From positions 124,001 to 188,000 of the forward strand of contig NZ_SOZE01000004.1 in NCBI RefSeq assembly GCF_004519315.1: a DNA stretch of 64,000 bases. Reading direction: 5' to 3'. The first letter of the stretch is position 1, and every line of letters begins with the position of its first letter. This document shows, piece after piece, positions 1-8,130 of the stretch. The DNA comes from Mucilaginibacter psychrotolerans (GTDB lineage: Bacteria; Bacteroidota; Bacteroidia; Sphingobacteriales; Sphingobacteriaceae). The notes below the pieces were generated by a model. The model was not told the DNA's origin, made no database searches, and was given only the letters and a program-made list of their open reading frames with translations. A program made the position numbers and the translations under genes.

Positions 1-1915
1 TCGTAATCGGCTTGCCATGCTGGTCAAAATACATTTCGCGGCTTATTAAAATGGAGACATCTACGCCGTTCACATATATTTTCTCCCGTTTTTTATACCC
101 GGCATCGGGTTCTGAAACTAAATTCCTGATTTCTGGTGGCTCAATGTCTATTTCATCACCCGAAATTTCGTCGATGATTGGCGTGGTATCTTGCTCTTCC
201 TCGTCAATGATAAGGCCTAAATCAGTATCCTGTGATACAGGTTTCACCCTAATGGGGTCACCGTCAAAATCTTTATCCGCAAACAGGTCGGTTGCGTTCC
301 TGAAATCCAATATGGTAAAATAGAGTTTACCGTATTCTTCATTAATACGGGTGCCACGCCCTATGATCTGTTTAAATTTAGTCATAGAAGATATGTTGGT
401 ATCCAATACGATAACCTTACAAGTTTGGGCATCAACGCCCGTGGTCATTAGTTCGGATGTTGTGGCTATTACCGGGTATTTTTCTTCGGGATTGATAAAG
501 TTGTCTAACTCTCGCTTGCCTTCGTCGTTATCCCCCGTAATCTGCATGATATACTTATAGTTTGCAGCTACTAAATCAGCATTTTGCTTGGATAAGGCAG
601 TACGCATACGTTCGGCATGATCTATATCCATGCAGAACACAATGGTTTTAGCAAAGCGATCATATCCCTTTAAAAACTCCGTAAGTTTTTGAGCGACTAA
701 TTCGGTTCGCTCTTCAATAACAAGGCTTCGATCAAAGTCTTTTCGGTTATATATTCGGTCTTGCACCTCAACGCCATCCTTATCTGTTTTACCTTGTTGT
801 GGCCGCCATCCTTCGGTATCAACGTCCAAACCAATCCTGATAACGCGATAGGGCGCAAGAAAACCATCATCTATACCTTGTTTTAGCGAATAGGTATAAA
901 CAGGCTCACCAAAATATTCTGTATTACTGGTTTCTTTAGTTTCCTTTGGTGTAGCCGTTAAGCCAACATGAGTTGCATTTTTAAAATAGGAAAGGATTTC
1001 ACGCCATGAACTATCTTCCTTCGCGCTACCTCTGTGGCACTCATCAATTACAATCAGATCAAAAAAGTCTGGCGAAAACTGTTTGTAAACGTTAGCATCA
1101 TCATCTGTGCCGGATAATCCTTGATATAGTGCCAAATAGATTTCGTAACTTTTATCAATCTGCCGGTTCTTTACAACCGTCATTTTATCTTTAAAGTGCT
1201 TAAAATCGCCACGCCTTGTTTGGTCGATTAATGCATTGCGATCTGCTAAAAACAGAATGCGTTTTTTAGCGCCGCTTTTCCAAAGCCGGTGTATGATTTG
1301 AAACGCCGTGTACGTTTTACCGGTTCCGGTAGCCATTACGAGAATAATACGGTTTTGACCTTTGGCAATAGCTTCTACAGTTCTATTAACTGCTATCTGC
1401 TGATAATAGCGAGGCTTTCGGCTGCTACCATCAAAAAAATAATCCTGTGATGCGATCTTTTCAGCGGCAGGTGTGGATATGCCCTTATAGGTTTTGTATT
1501 TCTCCCATAGTTGCTCTGGGGATGGGAAACTATCAATATCAATTTCGGTTTCAATATTGCCATCGGCAGTTGTACGGTCATGGAATAGAAAGCCATCACC
1601 ATTGCTACTAAACACACATGGTATGTCTAATATTTTAGCATAATCTAATGCTTGTTGAATCCCCGCCCGTATGGAATGTTTATTATCCTTTGCTTCAATT
1701 ATAGCAATTGGTATATTGGGTTTGTAATAAAGAATATAATCTGCCCGCTTTTGCTTGCCCCTGGCGGTAAGTTTACCACGCACGTATATTTTACCATCTG
1801 TAAAAGAAACTTCTTCTAATAGCTGCGTGTGTTTATTCCAGCCCGATGTTTCAAGGGCAGGCGTTATGTACTTAGTACAAATATCACGTTCTGAAAGGCT
1901 CTTTTTATCGGGCAT
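1..1915 (-). CDS. hsdR: Type I restriction enzyme R subunit (HsdR), C-terminus beyond window
   Basis: This is the DNA-translocating and cleaving subunit of a type I restriction-modification complex. The frame is open from an ATG at 1913-1915 to the left edge, giving about 638 residues without the C-terminus. A PD-(D/E)xK nuclease core sits near residues 59-76 (D59, then E74-A-K76). The Walker A motif ATGTGKT is at 195-201 and the DEAD-like box DECH at 291-294, followed by a second helicase domain. The arrangement resembles the EcoEI-type R subunit. No hsdM or hsdS lies upstream (to the right). Transcription runs leftward, so they would be expected beyond base 1, although an orphan subunit is possible. 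The reading frame shows no disruption. Confidence 0.93.
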   Translation of the reverse strand, partial: MPDKKSLSERDICTKYITPALETSGWNKHTQLLEEVSFTDGKIYVRGKLTARGKQKRADYILYYKPNIPIAIIEAKDNKHSIRAGIQQALDYAKILDIPCVFSSNGDGFLFHDRTTADGNIETEIDIDSFPSPEQLWEKYKTYKGISTPAAEKIASQDYFFDGSSRKPRYYQQIAVNRTVEAIAKGQNRIILVMATGTGKTYTAFQIIHRLWKSGAKKRILFLADRNALIDQTRRGDFKHFKDKMTVVKNRQIDKSYEIYLALYQGLSGTDDDANVYKQFSPDFFDLIVIDECHRGSAKEDSSWREILSYFKNATHVGLTATPKETKETSNTEYFGEPVYTYSLKQGIDDGFLAPYRVIRIGLDVDTEGWRPQQGKTDKDGVEVQDRIYNRKDFDRSLVIEERTELVAQKLTEFLKGYDRFAKTIVFCMDIDHAERMRTALSKQNADLVAANYKYIMQITGDNDEGKRELDNFINPEEKYPVIATTSELMTTGVDAQTCKVIVLDTNISSMTKFKQIIGRGTRINEEYGKLYFTILDFRNATDLFADKDFDGDPIRVKPVSQDTDLGLIIDEEEQDTTPIIDEISGDEIDIEPPEIRNLVSEPDAGYKKREKIYVNGVDVSILISREMYFDQHGKPIT

Positions 1916-2566
1916 AGGTTAAGCGAAACTATTAGAAATAGCTAATATAACACTTTTTAAACAGCCCTTAAAAATAAGACTAACCGCTATCCGCCATACT
2001 ATTGCCACTGTAAAGATAAGACCTAAAAAAAATGAGTTACATCGCTACAGAAAAGGTAACTATACTAAGTTGTTCAGTAGGCAATTATTCTGCAACAAAA
2101 AGTTCCATTCGGTGCATTAGTGCCGCGTTTACCGTGAAGAGCACATGTGCCGCGTGTATTGTAGCGGCATTGCATGGTGGCTACATTACAATTGGGCCAC
2201 AAGCCCGGCGGCAGCGATGAATAGATATGGCTGACTTGGGCTGCCGTTGGGCAATAAATTCGATTGACGGAAAAGCACCATCATTGATATTTTAAACATA
2301 TTTGTATTTCCTTAATTTTTATGCTGAATCAGCTCATGGTAATAGCGTACCCCTTCTAAAGGCCTGTTGGCTATGGCTAACAGGATTGTGAAGGCCGCCG
2401 GGGCACAGGAGGATCAAGCAAGGCAAAGCCTGGCAATAATTTTCCGAATTTTAAACGTCCGCCACTTAAACCTTAATCAAAACCCACCACACCTTCCCGG
2501 CATCCATGTGCAAAAATCACCCAAATCAACCCTTGTAAATTGCTAAATAAATTAGCAATTTGCGGC
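1916..2566. other. Gene-poor spacer between hsdR and a small hypothetical gene
   Basis: I see no convincing gene in these 650 bases. A 62-codon frame at 2032-2220 has an unnatural composition and no recognisable features. A 17-base word at 2147-2163 (GTGCCGCGTGTATTGTA) recurs with one mismatch at 3907-3923. A perfect inverted repeat lies at the right end and is listed separately. The hsdR promoter should lie just right of 1915, but no clear element was recognised. Confidence 0.6.
2537..2561. promoter_or_regulatory. Perfect 10-bp inverted repeat just before a start codon
   Basis: The arms AAATTGCTAA (2537-2546) and TTAGCAATTT (2552-2561) are exact reverse complements with a 5-base spacer. The right arm ends 5 bases before the ATG at 2567. 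It could be an operator or an mRNA hairpin covering the ribosome landing site. It is not followed by a T-run, so a terminator is unlikely. Confidence 0.5.
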
Positions 2567-2941
2567 ATGGCCGGTTACCCCCCTTTTTATACCAAAGAAG
2601 AGCTTGCAGCGCTAAAAAAGCGGGAACTGGAGCACCATATCCGCAGGTTAGCGGAAGAAGATTTGGAGCGGCAGGCGCTGCTTACGGCCGAGCGCGTTTG
2701 TGTAAATGCGCGCGAAAGCAATTGCTGGGTTTACGACCCCGAAACCAAAACCTGGTATTCGCCCGAGGAGTTTTTGGTGGCTTATGGCCGGTATTTTGCA
2801 GGGCACCCATTGTTTAACCGCGTGCAGCTGCGCAACCCTGTCGACGGCCTTAACGCGGGCTACAAACAGCTGGAACGCCTGCATACCAGGCTGCTGGCCT
2901 TTACGCAAAGGGTAATGGCCTATTATGCAAAAAAGGCCTGA
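2567..2941 (+). CDS. Small hypothetical protein, 124 aa
   Basis: I do not recognise this family. The protein is charged and mostly helical at its N-terminus (repeated K/R/E, 'KRELEHHIRRLAEEDLERQA'), followed by an aromatic-rich middle with 'WVYDPETKTWYSPEEF'. There is no signal peptide or membrane segment, so it is probably cytoplasmic. An in-frame TTG at 2540 would add nine residues, but it falls inside an inverted repeat. The ATG at 2567 is preferred. Codon use, with GC-rich third positions, matches the neighbouring real genes, which argues that it is coding. The gene stands alone between two repeat-rich spacers. Confidence 0.6.
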   Translation: MAGYPPFYTKEELAALKKRELEHHIRRLAEEDLERQALLTAERVCVNARESNCWVYDPETKTWYSPEEFLVAYGRYFAGHPLFNRVQLRNPVDGLNAGYKQLERLHTRLLAFTQRVMAYYAKKA

Positions 2942-2972
2942 GGTTTTTCCCTTTTGTCGTCCTGAGCGATAG

Positions 2973-3001
2973 CGAAGGATCTTGTTAGTATGCATGGCGG
3001 G
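2973..3001 (+). repeat. Dispersed 29-bp repeat, copy 1
   Basis: This stretch, with core AGTATGCATGGCGGG, matches 5218-5246 at 27 of 29 positions. Both copies lie in intergenic spacers shortly after a gene end, on the same strand. Confidence 0.6.
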
Positions 3002-3024
3002 CGTGATAAGTTTTTAATTTCATC

Positions 3025-3132
3025 GTCATTCTGAACTTGTTTCAGAACCCCACACGGCAGGTAATCAGTATGCAAAACGGACAGGTAGAATGGCTAATTT
3101 ATGATGGGGTTCTGAAACAAGTTCAAAATGAC
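3025..3132. repeat. REP/MITE-like inverted repeat, 28-bp arms
   Basis: Arms 3025-3052 and 3105-3132 are reverse complements over 27 of 28 bases and enclose 52 bases. The arm core, TCTGAACTTGTTTCAGAA, is a word I associate with dispersed intergenic repeats in Bacteroidota genomes. No transposase gene is nearby, so if mobile it would depend on a protein encoded elsewhere. Confidence 0.65.
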
Positions 3133-3372
3133 GGGATATATAACCGCCTTCTCAAACAATTGACTATTTGGGCAGTGGGATGGGCATATCCGCCCTACAA
3201 ACTTACGCGGGGTACTCTATCGAGAGTCCCCGCGGAGACGGCAAATGCCCCCACCGCTATTGCACGCGTGTGGCGTGTGCCGCAGTGGTAAACAAATTTT
3301 GCCGATGGCGGTTATTTACTAAAGCGCGTGTACCCGGTATCGGTTGCGCGGCACTTTTAAAACAACACCACC

Positions 3373-3846
3373 ATGAACAAACTACAAAAAACGGCGCTTA
3401 GCGGCTTTACAGGTACCAGCTTCATGACGGCCTCCAGCGCTTTGATGTCGGCCTTGATGGGCGAGAACTTCCGCGAGCCGGACCACCTGGAAACCATGAT
3501 TGCCCGCCTTGCGCCGCAGCTGAGTAAGCATGCCAAAAAAATTGCCGGCTGGGGCGCGCACTATGCCATGGGCTTTGTGTTCGCGGCCGTTTACGTTCAG
3601 CTGTGGGAAACCGGCAAAATAAAGCATACCCTAAAAAACGGCCTCATCCTGGGCGTGGTTAGCGGCGTGTTGGGCTACCTCATTTGGAAGGGTACTTTTA
3701 AGGCGCACCCCTTGCCACCCTTTATAAATTATACGCATTACTACTTACAGCGCATCCCGGCGCATATCGTGTTCGCGGTTTTCGCTACCATCACTTACCG
3801 TTTTATTAAAGAAAAAGAAGACGCTGCGGCTGCCGTTCGGCCTTAA
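3373..3846 (+). CDS. Hypothetical inner-membrane protein, 157 aa
   Basis: I do not recognise a named family. About three hydrophobic segments are visible, near residues 58-78 ('GAHYAMGFVFAAVYVQL'), 88-105 ('GLILGVVSGVLGYLIWKG') and 128-145 ('IPAHIVFAVFATITYRF'). The N-terminus, with 'SGFTGTSFMTASSALMSALMG', may form a fourth. The layout resembles small YagU/DUF1440-type membrane proteins, but that is a weak resemblance. The start ATG at 3373 follows a short purine/C-rich stretch. No operon partner is evident, because spacers flank it on both sides. Confidence 0.75.
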   Translation: MNKLQKTALSGFTGTSFMTASSALMSALMGENFREPDHLETMIARLAPQLSKHAKKIAGWGAHYAMGFVFAAVYVQLWETGKIKHTLKNGLILGVVSGVLGYLIWKGTFKAHPLPPFINYTHYYLQRIPAHIVFAVFATITYRFIKEKEDAAAAVRP

Positions 3847-4152
3847 AACCTATTGCAGCGGATACGCCATCGGAGTCCTGCGGACCGGCGCAATGCTGGT
3901 GCAGCCGTGCCGCGTGTATCGTAACGGAACCGTTGATTTTTCGCATTTTATATAGTCTTTAAAGCTGCTCAAGGGCTTCGCCGTTTTAATGATTTTTAGA
4001 TTTGCGTCCCCGTAGGGACTCTTTGAAAAAAAACCCTGCGGTATCAGGACATTCGTGCGCAGCAAATTGGCTCTTATTTTTTTGCGCCTTTGTTGGTTTT
4101 GTGGCCAACAAACCGGATGAAATAGCATACAAGCTTTGTATATTTACCCTAT
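3847..4152. other. Intergenic spacer, no gene seen
   Basis: These 306 bases contain the second copy of the 17-base word (3907-3923) also found at 2147-2163. Overlapping frames on both strands here (3850-4128, 3986-4183, 4002-4241) lack any protein-like features. The promoter of the following two-gene unit should lie within the last 80 bases, which are AT-rich. Confidence 0.5.
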
Positions 4153-4401
4153 ATGACCACAGCAGGCCCATATACCATTGCATACGACGGTTATGTTTTA
4201 ACCGTGCGCGAAGCGTATATAAAGGGCAGGCGCATATTTAATGTGCAGTTTTCTATTAGAATTAAACCCATTAACTTAACGGTGGTTGATAACGGGAAGG
4301 GGTTTAAGTTCTGGACCTCCATTCCGGAGGGCCGGCAAGCTATAGCCGACGAAATAGGCCCGGTTATTGGTAGGTATTATCACGATAAAAAAAATAAATA
4401 A
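4153..4401 (+). CDS. Small hypothetical protein upstream of SRAP gene, 82 aa
   Basis: The predicted protein is compact and probably beta-rich: 'YTIAYDGYVLTVREAYIKGRRIFNVQF', then 'FWTSIPEGRQAIADEIGPVIGRYY'. I do not recognise its family. It has no signal peptide or membrane segment. Its TAA stop (4399-4401) lies one base before the ATG of the SRAP gene, so the two are almost certainly co-transcribed and perhaps translationally coupled. That suggests a shared role in handling damaged DNA, which is inference from position only. Confidence 0.7.
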   Translation: MTTAGPYTIAYDGYVLTVREAYIKGRRIFNVQFSIRIKPINLTVVDNGKGFKFWTSIPEGRQAIADEIGPVIGRYYHDKKNK

Positions 4402-4402
4402 G

Positions 4403-5191
4403 ATGTGTTATTACAACGGACAGAAGGTTTCGCGGGCAGAATTTATCGAACTTAAAAAGTTAGAAAAAGCAGTGAAAGACTTTGACTTTTTAAACGAAGG
4501 TGTAATAAGTGGTTTCGCCAACAAGCCGGTTGCGGTACTGATACCCAATAGCGATGAAACCAATTTCGACATTGTGCAAATGGAGTGGGGCATTGTTGCA
4601 CCCTTTGTACCCAACAGAAAAGAAGCCGAAATATTTAAACGCAAGTTTACTACCTTAAATGCCAAGGCCGAAAATTTGTTCACCAACGAGGCGGGGAAAC
4701 GATCGATGTGGGCAAACGCGGTAAAAAAGGGGAGGTGCCTGGTTTTGTCGACCGGTTTTTTTGAGTGGCGGCACATTTACCGCAACCACGCCAAAACAGG
4801 TCAGCCTTTAAAAACGCCCGATAAATTCCCGTATTATATCACCGTTAAAGATGCGCCGTATTTTTTCTTTGCGGGCATTTATCAACCGTGGACGGATAGG
4901 GAAACCGGCGAGGTAGTGAACACCGTAGCGGTGATAACCACTAAGGCAAATGCTTTAATGGAGGTGGTTCATAATTCTAAAATGCGTATGCCTACCATAT
5001 TAGACGACGAGCAGGCTTGGGAATGGATGATGGGCGACCTGTCGGACGAGCAGATTACGGCGATAGCCGCTACGCAATACGATGCCAAAAAAATGGATGC
5101 CTGCACCATATCGCCGCAGTTTCAGGCACAGCTAGACCCTACCGAAAAATACGAATACGCAGATTTACCGGCCCTGGAACTTAAATTTTAA
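4403..5191 (+). CDS. SRAP-family (YedK/HMCES-like) abasic-site DNA-protein crosslink enzyme
   Basis: SRAP proteins form a covalent thiazolidine link between their N-terminal cysteine and abasic sites in single-stranded DNA. The start is fixed by this chemistry. ATG at 4403 gives Met-Cys, so Cys2 is exposed after Met removal. An upstream in-frame start at 4367 would bury it. Other expected active-site residues are visible: N86 in 'TLNAKAE', E121 in 'GFFEWR' and H189 in 'EVVHNSKMRMP'. Length (262 aa) is slightly above that of E. coli YedK. It forms a pair with the 82-aa gene one base upstream. Confidence 0.92.
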   Translation: MCYYNGQKVSRAEFIELKKLEKAVKDFDFLNEGVISGFANKPVAVLIPNSDETNFDIVQMEWGIVAPFVPNRKEAEIFKRKFTTLNAKAENLFTNEAGKRSMWANAVKKGRCLVLSTGFFEWRHIYRNHAKTGQPLKTPDKFPYYITVKDAPYFFFAGIYQPWTDRETGEVVNTVAVITTKANALMEVVHNSKMRMPTILDDEQAWEWMMGDLSDEQITAIAATQYDAKKMDACTISPQFQAQLDPTEKYEYADLPALELKF

Positions 5192-5217
5192 GTGTTCCGT
5201 TTGGTGTTCCTGCGGAA

Positions 5218-5246
5218 CGAAGGATCTTGCGAGTATGCATGGCGGG
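5218..5246 (+). repeat. Dispersed 29-bp repeat, copy 2
   Basis: Matches 2973-3001 at 27 of 29 bases, in the same orientation, 27 bases after the SRAP stop codon. Confidence 0.6.
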
Positions 5247-5800
5247 TAGGCATATTACAGCGGCGGGGGGCTCTGGAGGAGCCCCCGCGGCGACAGAAAG
5301 TACCGAAAATGCAGCGCTAAAGCTGCATCGAAACTGCTGGTTTCGGGCGTAAAGTTGCTGATTTTGCCAAAATCAGTGCGTTTTTTTGGATGTTTTTAAA
5401 AGAAATTCGGCAAAAAGGCGAACAAAAACGTCCATTTTTTGAAGATTTTTGAAGGTTTTTTTCGGTAAAAATCGCCAGGAATTGTAGCGGGTCTACATCA
5501 AAATAAACGCCTTGGTTAACGAATAAATAAAAATCTGGCCAGCTATACCTTTGCGGCCTTGGTGCAAAATCTTTGTGGTAAAATTTTACCACCGGGATTC
5601 ACAAACAGATATTTAGTCCTGAAATAGCTTTGCACGCGTGTTCCAAAGGTGTTCCACCAGGCTAAAAACGATGGTTCGTTTATTTTTATTAACTAATTGA
5701 TAATTAGCGTTATGTAAACTAACCCTGAGGCGCAAGGGGTGTTTCAAAGTGTTCCGCAGAAACTGTAACTGGTTGATAGTCATTGCTAATTTAAAAATAA

Positions 5801-5843
5801 GTGTTCCACTCGCAAAAGTGGAACACCTGCGAACGAACTCGTT
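5801..5843. promoter_or_regulatory. Tandem inverted repeats upstream of recR
   Basis: GTGTTCCACT (5801-5810) and AGTGGAACAC (5817-5826) form a perfect 10-bp dyad. A second, GAACGA-AC-TCGTTC, follows at 5830-5843. The pair ends about 20 bases before the recR ATG. With no T-run behind it, an operator or 5'-UTR structure seems more likely than a terminator. Confidence 0.45.
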
Positions 5844-5864
5844 CAAAATCCTTAAATTCGCCCA

Positions 5865-6479
5865 ATGAATTTTTCATCTAAACTGCTGGAAGATGCCGTT
5901 GCCGAATTTGCCAAACTGCCGGGCGTGGGCCAAAAAACCGCCTTGCGCCTGGTGCTGCACCTGCTCGCCCGCGAAAAGGAGGAGGTGGCCCGCTTCAGTA
6001 CAGCGGTAAATCGTTTGCGCAACGAAATACAGTTCTGCAGCACCTGCCACAATATATCTGATAGTGCCATTTGTGAGATATGTTCGTCCCCAAAACGCGA
6101 CCATTCCCTGGTTTGCGTGGTAGAAGACACCCGCGACGTAATGGCCATAGAAAACACCAATCAATACAACGGCGTTTACCATGTGCTGGGCGGCCTTATT
6201 TCGCCTATGGACGGCGTTGGTCCATCTGATTTACAGGTGGATACGCTTGTGGAAAGGCTGAAAGACGGCGAGGTGAAAGAAACCATATTTGCCCTTAGCG
6301 CTACCATGGAGGGGGATACCACTATCTTTTACCTGCATAAGCGCTTAAAACAATTCGATATAAATATCTCAACCATAGCCCGTGGCATAGCTTTTGGTGG
6401 TGAATTGGAGTACGTTGACGAGATTACGTTAGGGAGGTCTATCGTAACCAGGGTACCGTACCAAAATTCATTATCCTGA
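5865..6479 (+). CDS. recR: Recombination mediator protein RecR
   Basis: RecR works with RecO (and RecF) to load RecA onto SSB-coated single-stranded DNA. The 204-aa length is typical. A helix-hairpin-helix segment is seen at about residues 13-30 ('FAKLPGVGQKTALRLVLHLL'). It is followed by a four-cysteine zinc site (CSTCHNISDSAICEIC) and a Toprim domain beginning 'LVCVVEDTRDVMAIE'. The C-terminus contains the usual 'ARGIAFGGELEYVDEITL'. The gene starts the run recR-glycosyltransferase-SDR, with only six bases between recR and the next ATG. Confidence 0.97.
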   Translation: MNFSSKLLEDAVAEFAKLPGVGQKTALRLVLHLLAREKEEVARFSTAVNRLRNEIQFCSTCHNISDSAICEICSSPKRDHSLVCVVEDTRDVMAIENTNQYNGVYHVLGGLISPMDGVGPSDLQVDTLVERLKDGEVKETIFALSATMEGDTTIFYLHKRLKQFDINISTIARGIAFGGELEYVDEITLGRSIVTRVPYQNSLS

Positions 6480-6485
6480 TCGCTT

Positions 6486-7322
6486 ATGAAACTCTCTGTT
6501 ATTGTAGTTAATTACAATATGTGCGCTTTGCTGAAAGCGTCGCTGGGCTCTTTAACAAAGGCATGCAAGCATATTGATTATGAGTTGATTGTGATTGATG
6601 ATGCTTCTACCGACCGCTCCGTAAAAATGCTGCAAAGCGAGTTCCCCAAAGCCGAAATCATTGTGAATGCTAAGTGTTTAGGTACCGCCAAAAGCCGTAA
6701 CCTTGGATTAGCCAAAGCTGTTGGGGAGTATGTTTTACTGGTCAGTGCGGATACTATTACCGCCAGCAATGCGCTGGAGGGTACTCTGGCCTTTATGGAT
6801 GCCCATACGCATGCAGGCGGCGTAGGCATCAGGATGCTTACCCCGCAGGGGCGGTTTCTGCATATGTCACGCAGGGGCTTTAACCGGGCCTGGGAGGCTT
6901 TCTTTAAGCTTACGGGGTTAGCACGCCATTTTACCAAATCGAGGCTTTATAAAAACGGCAAGGATAATTGGGTGGATGAATTCGAAACCGCCGAAGTTGA
7001 CGTAATAAACGGCGCGTTCATGCTGTTGCGCCGAAACGTAATCAACGAAGTCGGCGGGCTGGACGAACGCCTGACCATGTTCGGCCATGATATCGATCTT
7101 TCTTACCGCATCAGGTTGGCCGGATATAAGAATTATTATTTCCCTAAAAGTTATATCATCAACGTCCGTAAACAGCAAAGCGCCAAATTTAGCTGGGCCT
7201 ACATCACGCATTTTTATGGTGCTATGATTATATTCGCCGCCAAATATCTGTTCCGTATGCCCGAGATAAAAATACCGGAAGTACCGCAGCTATTTGCCCC
7301 GAACTATGAACTGGAAAAATAA
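6486..7322 (+). CDS. Glycosyltransferase family 2
   Basis: The N-terminal 'LSVIVVNYN' and 'ELIVIDDASTDRSV' (residues 3-45) are the GT-A nucleotide-sugar binding region of GT2 enzymes. 'NGAFMLLRR...VGGLDERLTMFGHDIDLSYRIRLAGYKNYYFP' at about 180-225 matches the rhamnosyl/N-acetylglucosaminyl transferase-like subgroup, with the FGHDIDLSYR segment as the catalytic-base region. The donor and acceptor cannot be told from sequence. It is cytoplasmic or peripheral to the membrane. It begins six bases after recR, and its end overlaps the next gene by 17 bases, so the three are probably one transcript. Confidence 0.93.
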   Translation: MKLSVIVVNYNMCALLKASLGSLTKACKHIDYELIVIDDASTDRSVKMLQSEFPKAEIIVNAKCLGTAKSRNLGLAKAVGEYVLLVSADTITASNALEGTLAFMDAHTHAGGVGIRMLTPQGRFLHMSRRGFNRAWEAFFKLTGLARHFTKSRLYKNGKDNWVDEFETAEVDVINGAFMLLRRNVINEVGGLDERLTMFGHDIDLSYRIRLAGYKNYYFPKSYIINVRKQQSAKFSWAYITHFYGAMIIFAAKYLFRMPEIKIPEVPQLFAPNYELEK

Positions 7323-8121
7323 GGTAGTCATTATCACCGGTGCTTCATCGGGCATCGGTAAAGCCCTCGCTATAGAACTTGCCGGCCGCGGTGCCAACCT
7401 GGTGCTGGGAGCGCGTCATTTCGTAAATCTCTGCACCATTGCCCAAAATATAGAAACCCATCAAAAGGTACGTGCCGTTGCGGTGCAATGCGATGTCACG
7501 GTTGAGCAGGATTGCGCGATGCTGGTCAAACAGGCTATGCTTACTTTCGGTAGGGTAGATGTGCTCATCAATAATGCCGGCATCAGCATGCGGGCGCTCT
7601 TCAAAGATGTTGACCTAAAGGTGCTCAAAAGCTTAATGGACGTAAACTTTTGGGGCACCGTTTACTGCACCAAATATGCCCTGCCCGAGATTGCCAAAGC
7701 TCAGGGTAGCATCGTGGCGGTATCGTCCATAGCGGGGTATAAGGGTCTGCCGGGTCGTGCAGGTTACTCGGCCAGTAAATATGCTATGAACGGCTTTATG
7801 GATGCTTTACGGGTAGAGAACCTTAAAACCGGCGTACATATCATGGTGGCCTGTCCCGGCTTCACGGCATCTAACATCCGCAATACGGCCCTTGACAAAA
7901 GCGGCAAAGAACAAGGCGAAAGCACGCTGGAAGAAAACAAGATGATGACCTCTGAGCAGGTAGCCAAAATTATCACCAACGGCATAGAAAATCGAAGCCG
8001 TACCCTCGTCATGACTACCCAGGGCAAGCTTACCGTGTTCCTCAGCAAATTCTTCCCCGCCTTTTTAGATACACAGGTTTATAAGGTGTTTGCGAAGGAG
8101 AGAAACGCGTTGCTTCATTGA
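7306..8121 (+). CDS. Short-chain dehydrogenase/reductase (SDR)
   Basis: A classical SDR of 271 residues. The NAD(P)-binding TGASSGIG is at 11-18, 'NNAG' at about 92, and the catalytic Ser and Tyr-x-x-x-Lys appear in 'VSSIAG' and 'YSASKYAM'. The substrate is not predictable. The ATG at 7306 is preferred to a TTG at 7294 because it puts the first strand ('KVVIITG') at the usual distance. The gene overlaps the end of the glycosyltransferase and converges with the KirBac gene, nine bases apart. Confidence 0.93.
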   Translation: MNWKNKVVIITGASSGIGKALAIELAGRGANLVLGARHFVNLCTIAQNIETHQKVRAVAVQCDVTVEQDCAMLVKQAMLTFGRVDVLINNAGISMRALFKDVDLKVLKSLMDVNFWGTVYCTKYALPEIAKAQGSIVAVSSIAGYKGLPGRAGYSASKYAMNGFMDALRVENLKTGVHIMVACPGFTASNIRNTALDKSGKEQGESTLEENKMMTSEQVAKIITNGIENRSRTLVMTTQGKLTVFLSKFFPAFLDTQVYKVFAKERNALLH

Positions 8122-8130
8122 GCAAATGCC

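Larger units (their letters stand above)
2942..3372. other. Repeat-rich intergenic region
   Basis: This 430-base spacer contains a 29-base word at 2973-3001 that recurs at 5218-5246 with two mismatches. It also holds a long inverted-repeat pair at 3025-3132. Short frames across it (3037-3291, 3168-3401) read through these repeats and are not believable genes. Confidence 0.7.
5192..5864. other. Repeat- and hairpin-rich spacer before recR
   Basis: This 673-base spacer has no convincing gene. Minus-strand frames at 5317-5592 and 5613-5846 have no homology-like features. It contains the second 29-base repeat (5218-5246), an ATGCAGC...GCTGCAT inverted repeat at 5309-5328, several GTGTTCC words, and a perfect 10-bp stem at 5801-5826. 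Confidence 0.6.

Noticed and set aside
2032..2220. 62-codon plus-strand frame in the spacer after hsdR
   Set aside because: It is cysteine/alanine-rich without any domain-like pattern, overlaps a repeated 17-base word and has no partner gene.
3037..3401. Two short plus-strand frames before the 157-aa membrane protein
   Set aside because: They translate the inverted-repeat element and the following spacer, with no protein features.
4367..4402. Upstream start for the SRAP protein
   Set aside because: It would place 12 residues before the Met-Cys end. The catalytic cysteine must be exposed as residue 2.
5317..5846. Two minus-strand frames (5317-5592 and 5613-5846) before recR
   Set aside because: Their translations have no recognisable pattern and they run across hairpins and repeated GTGTTCC words.
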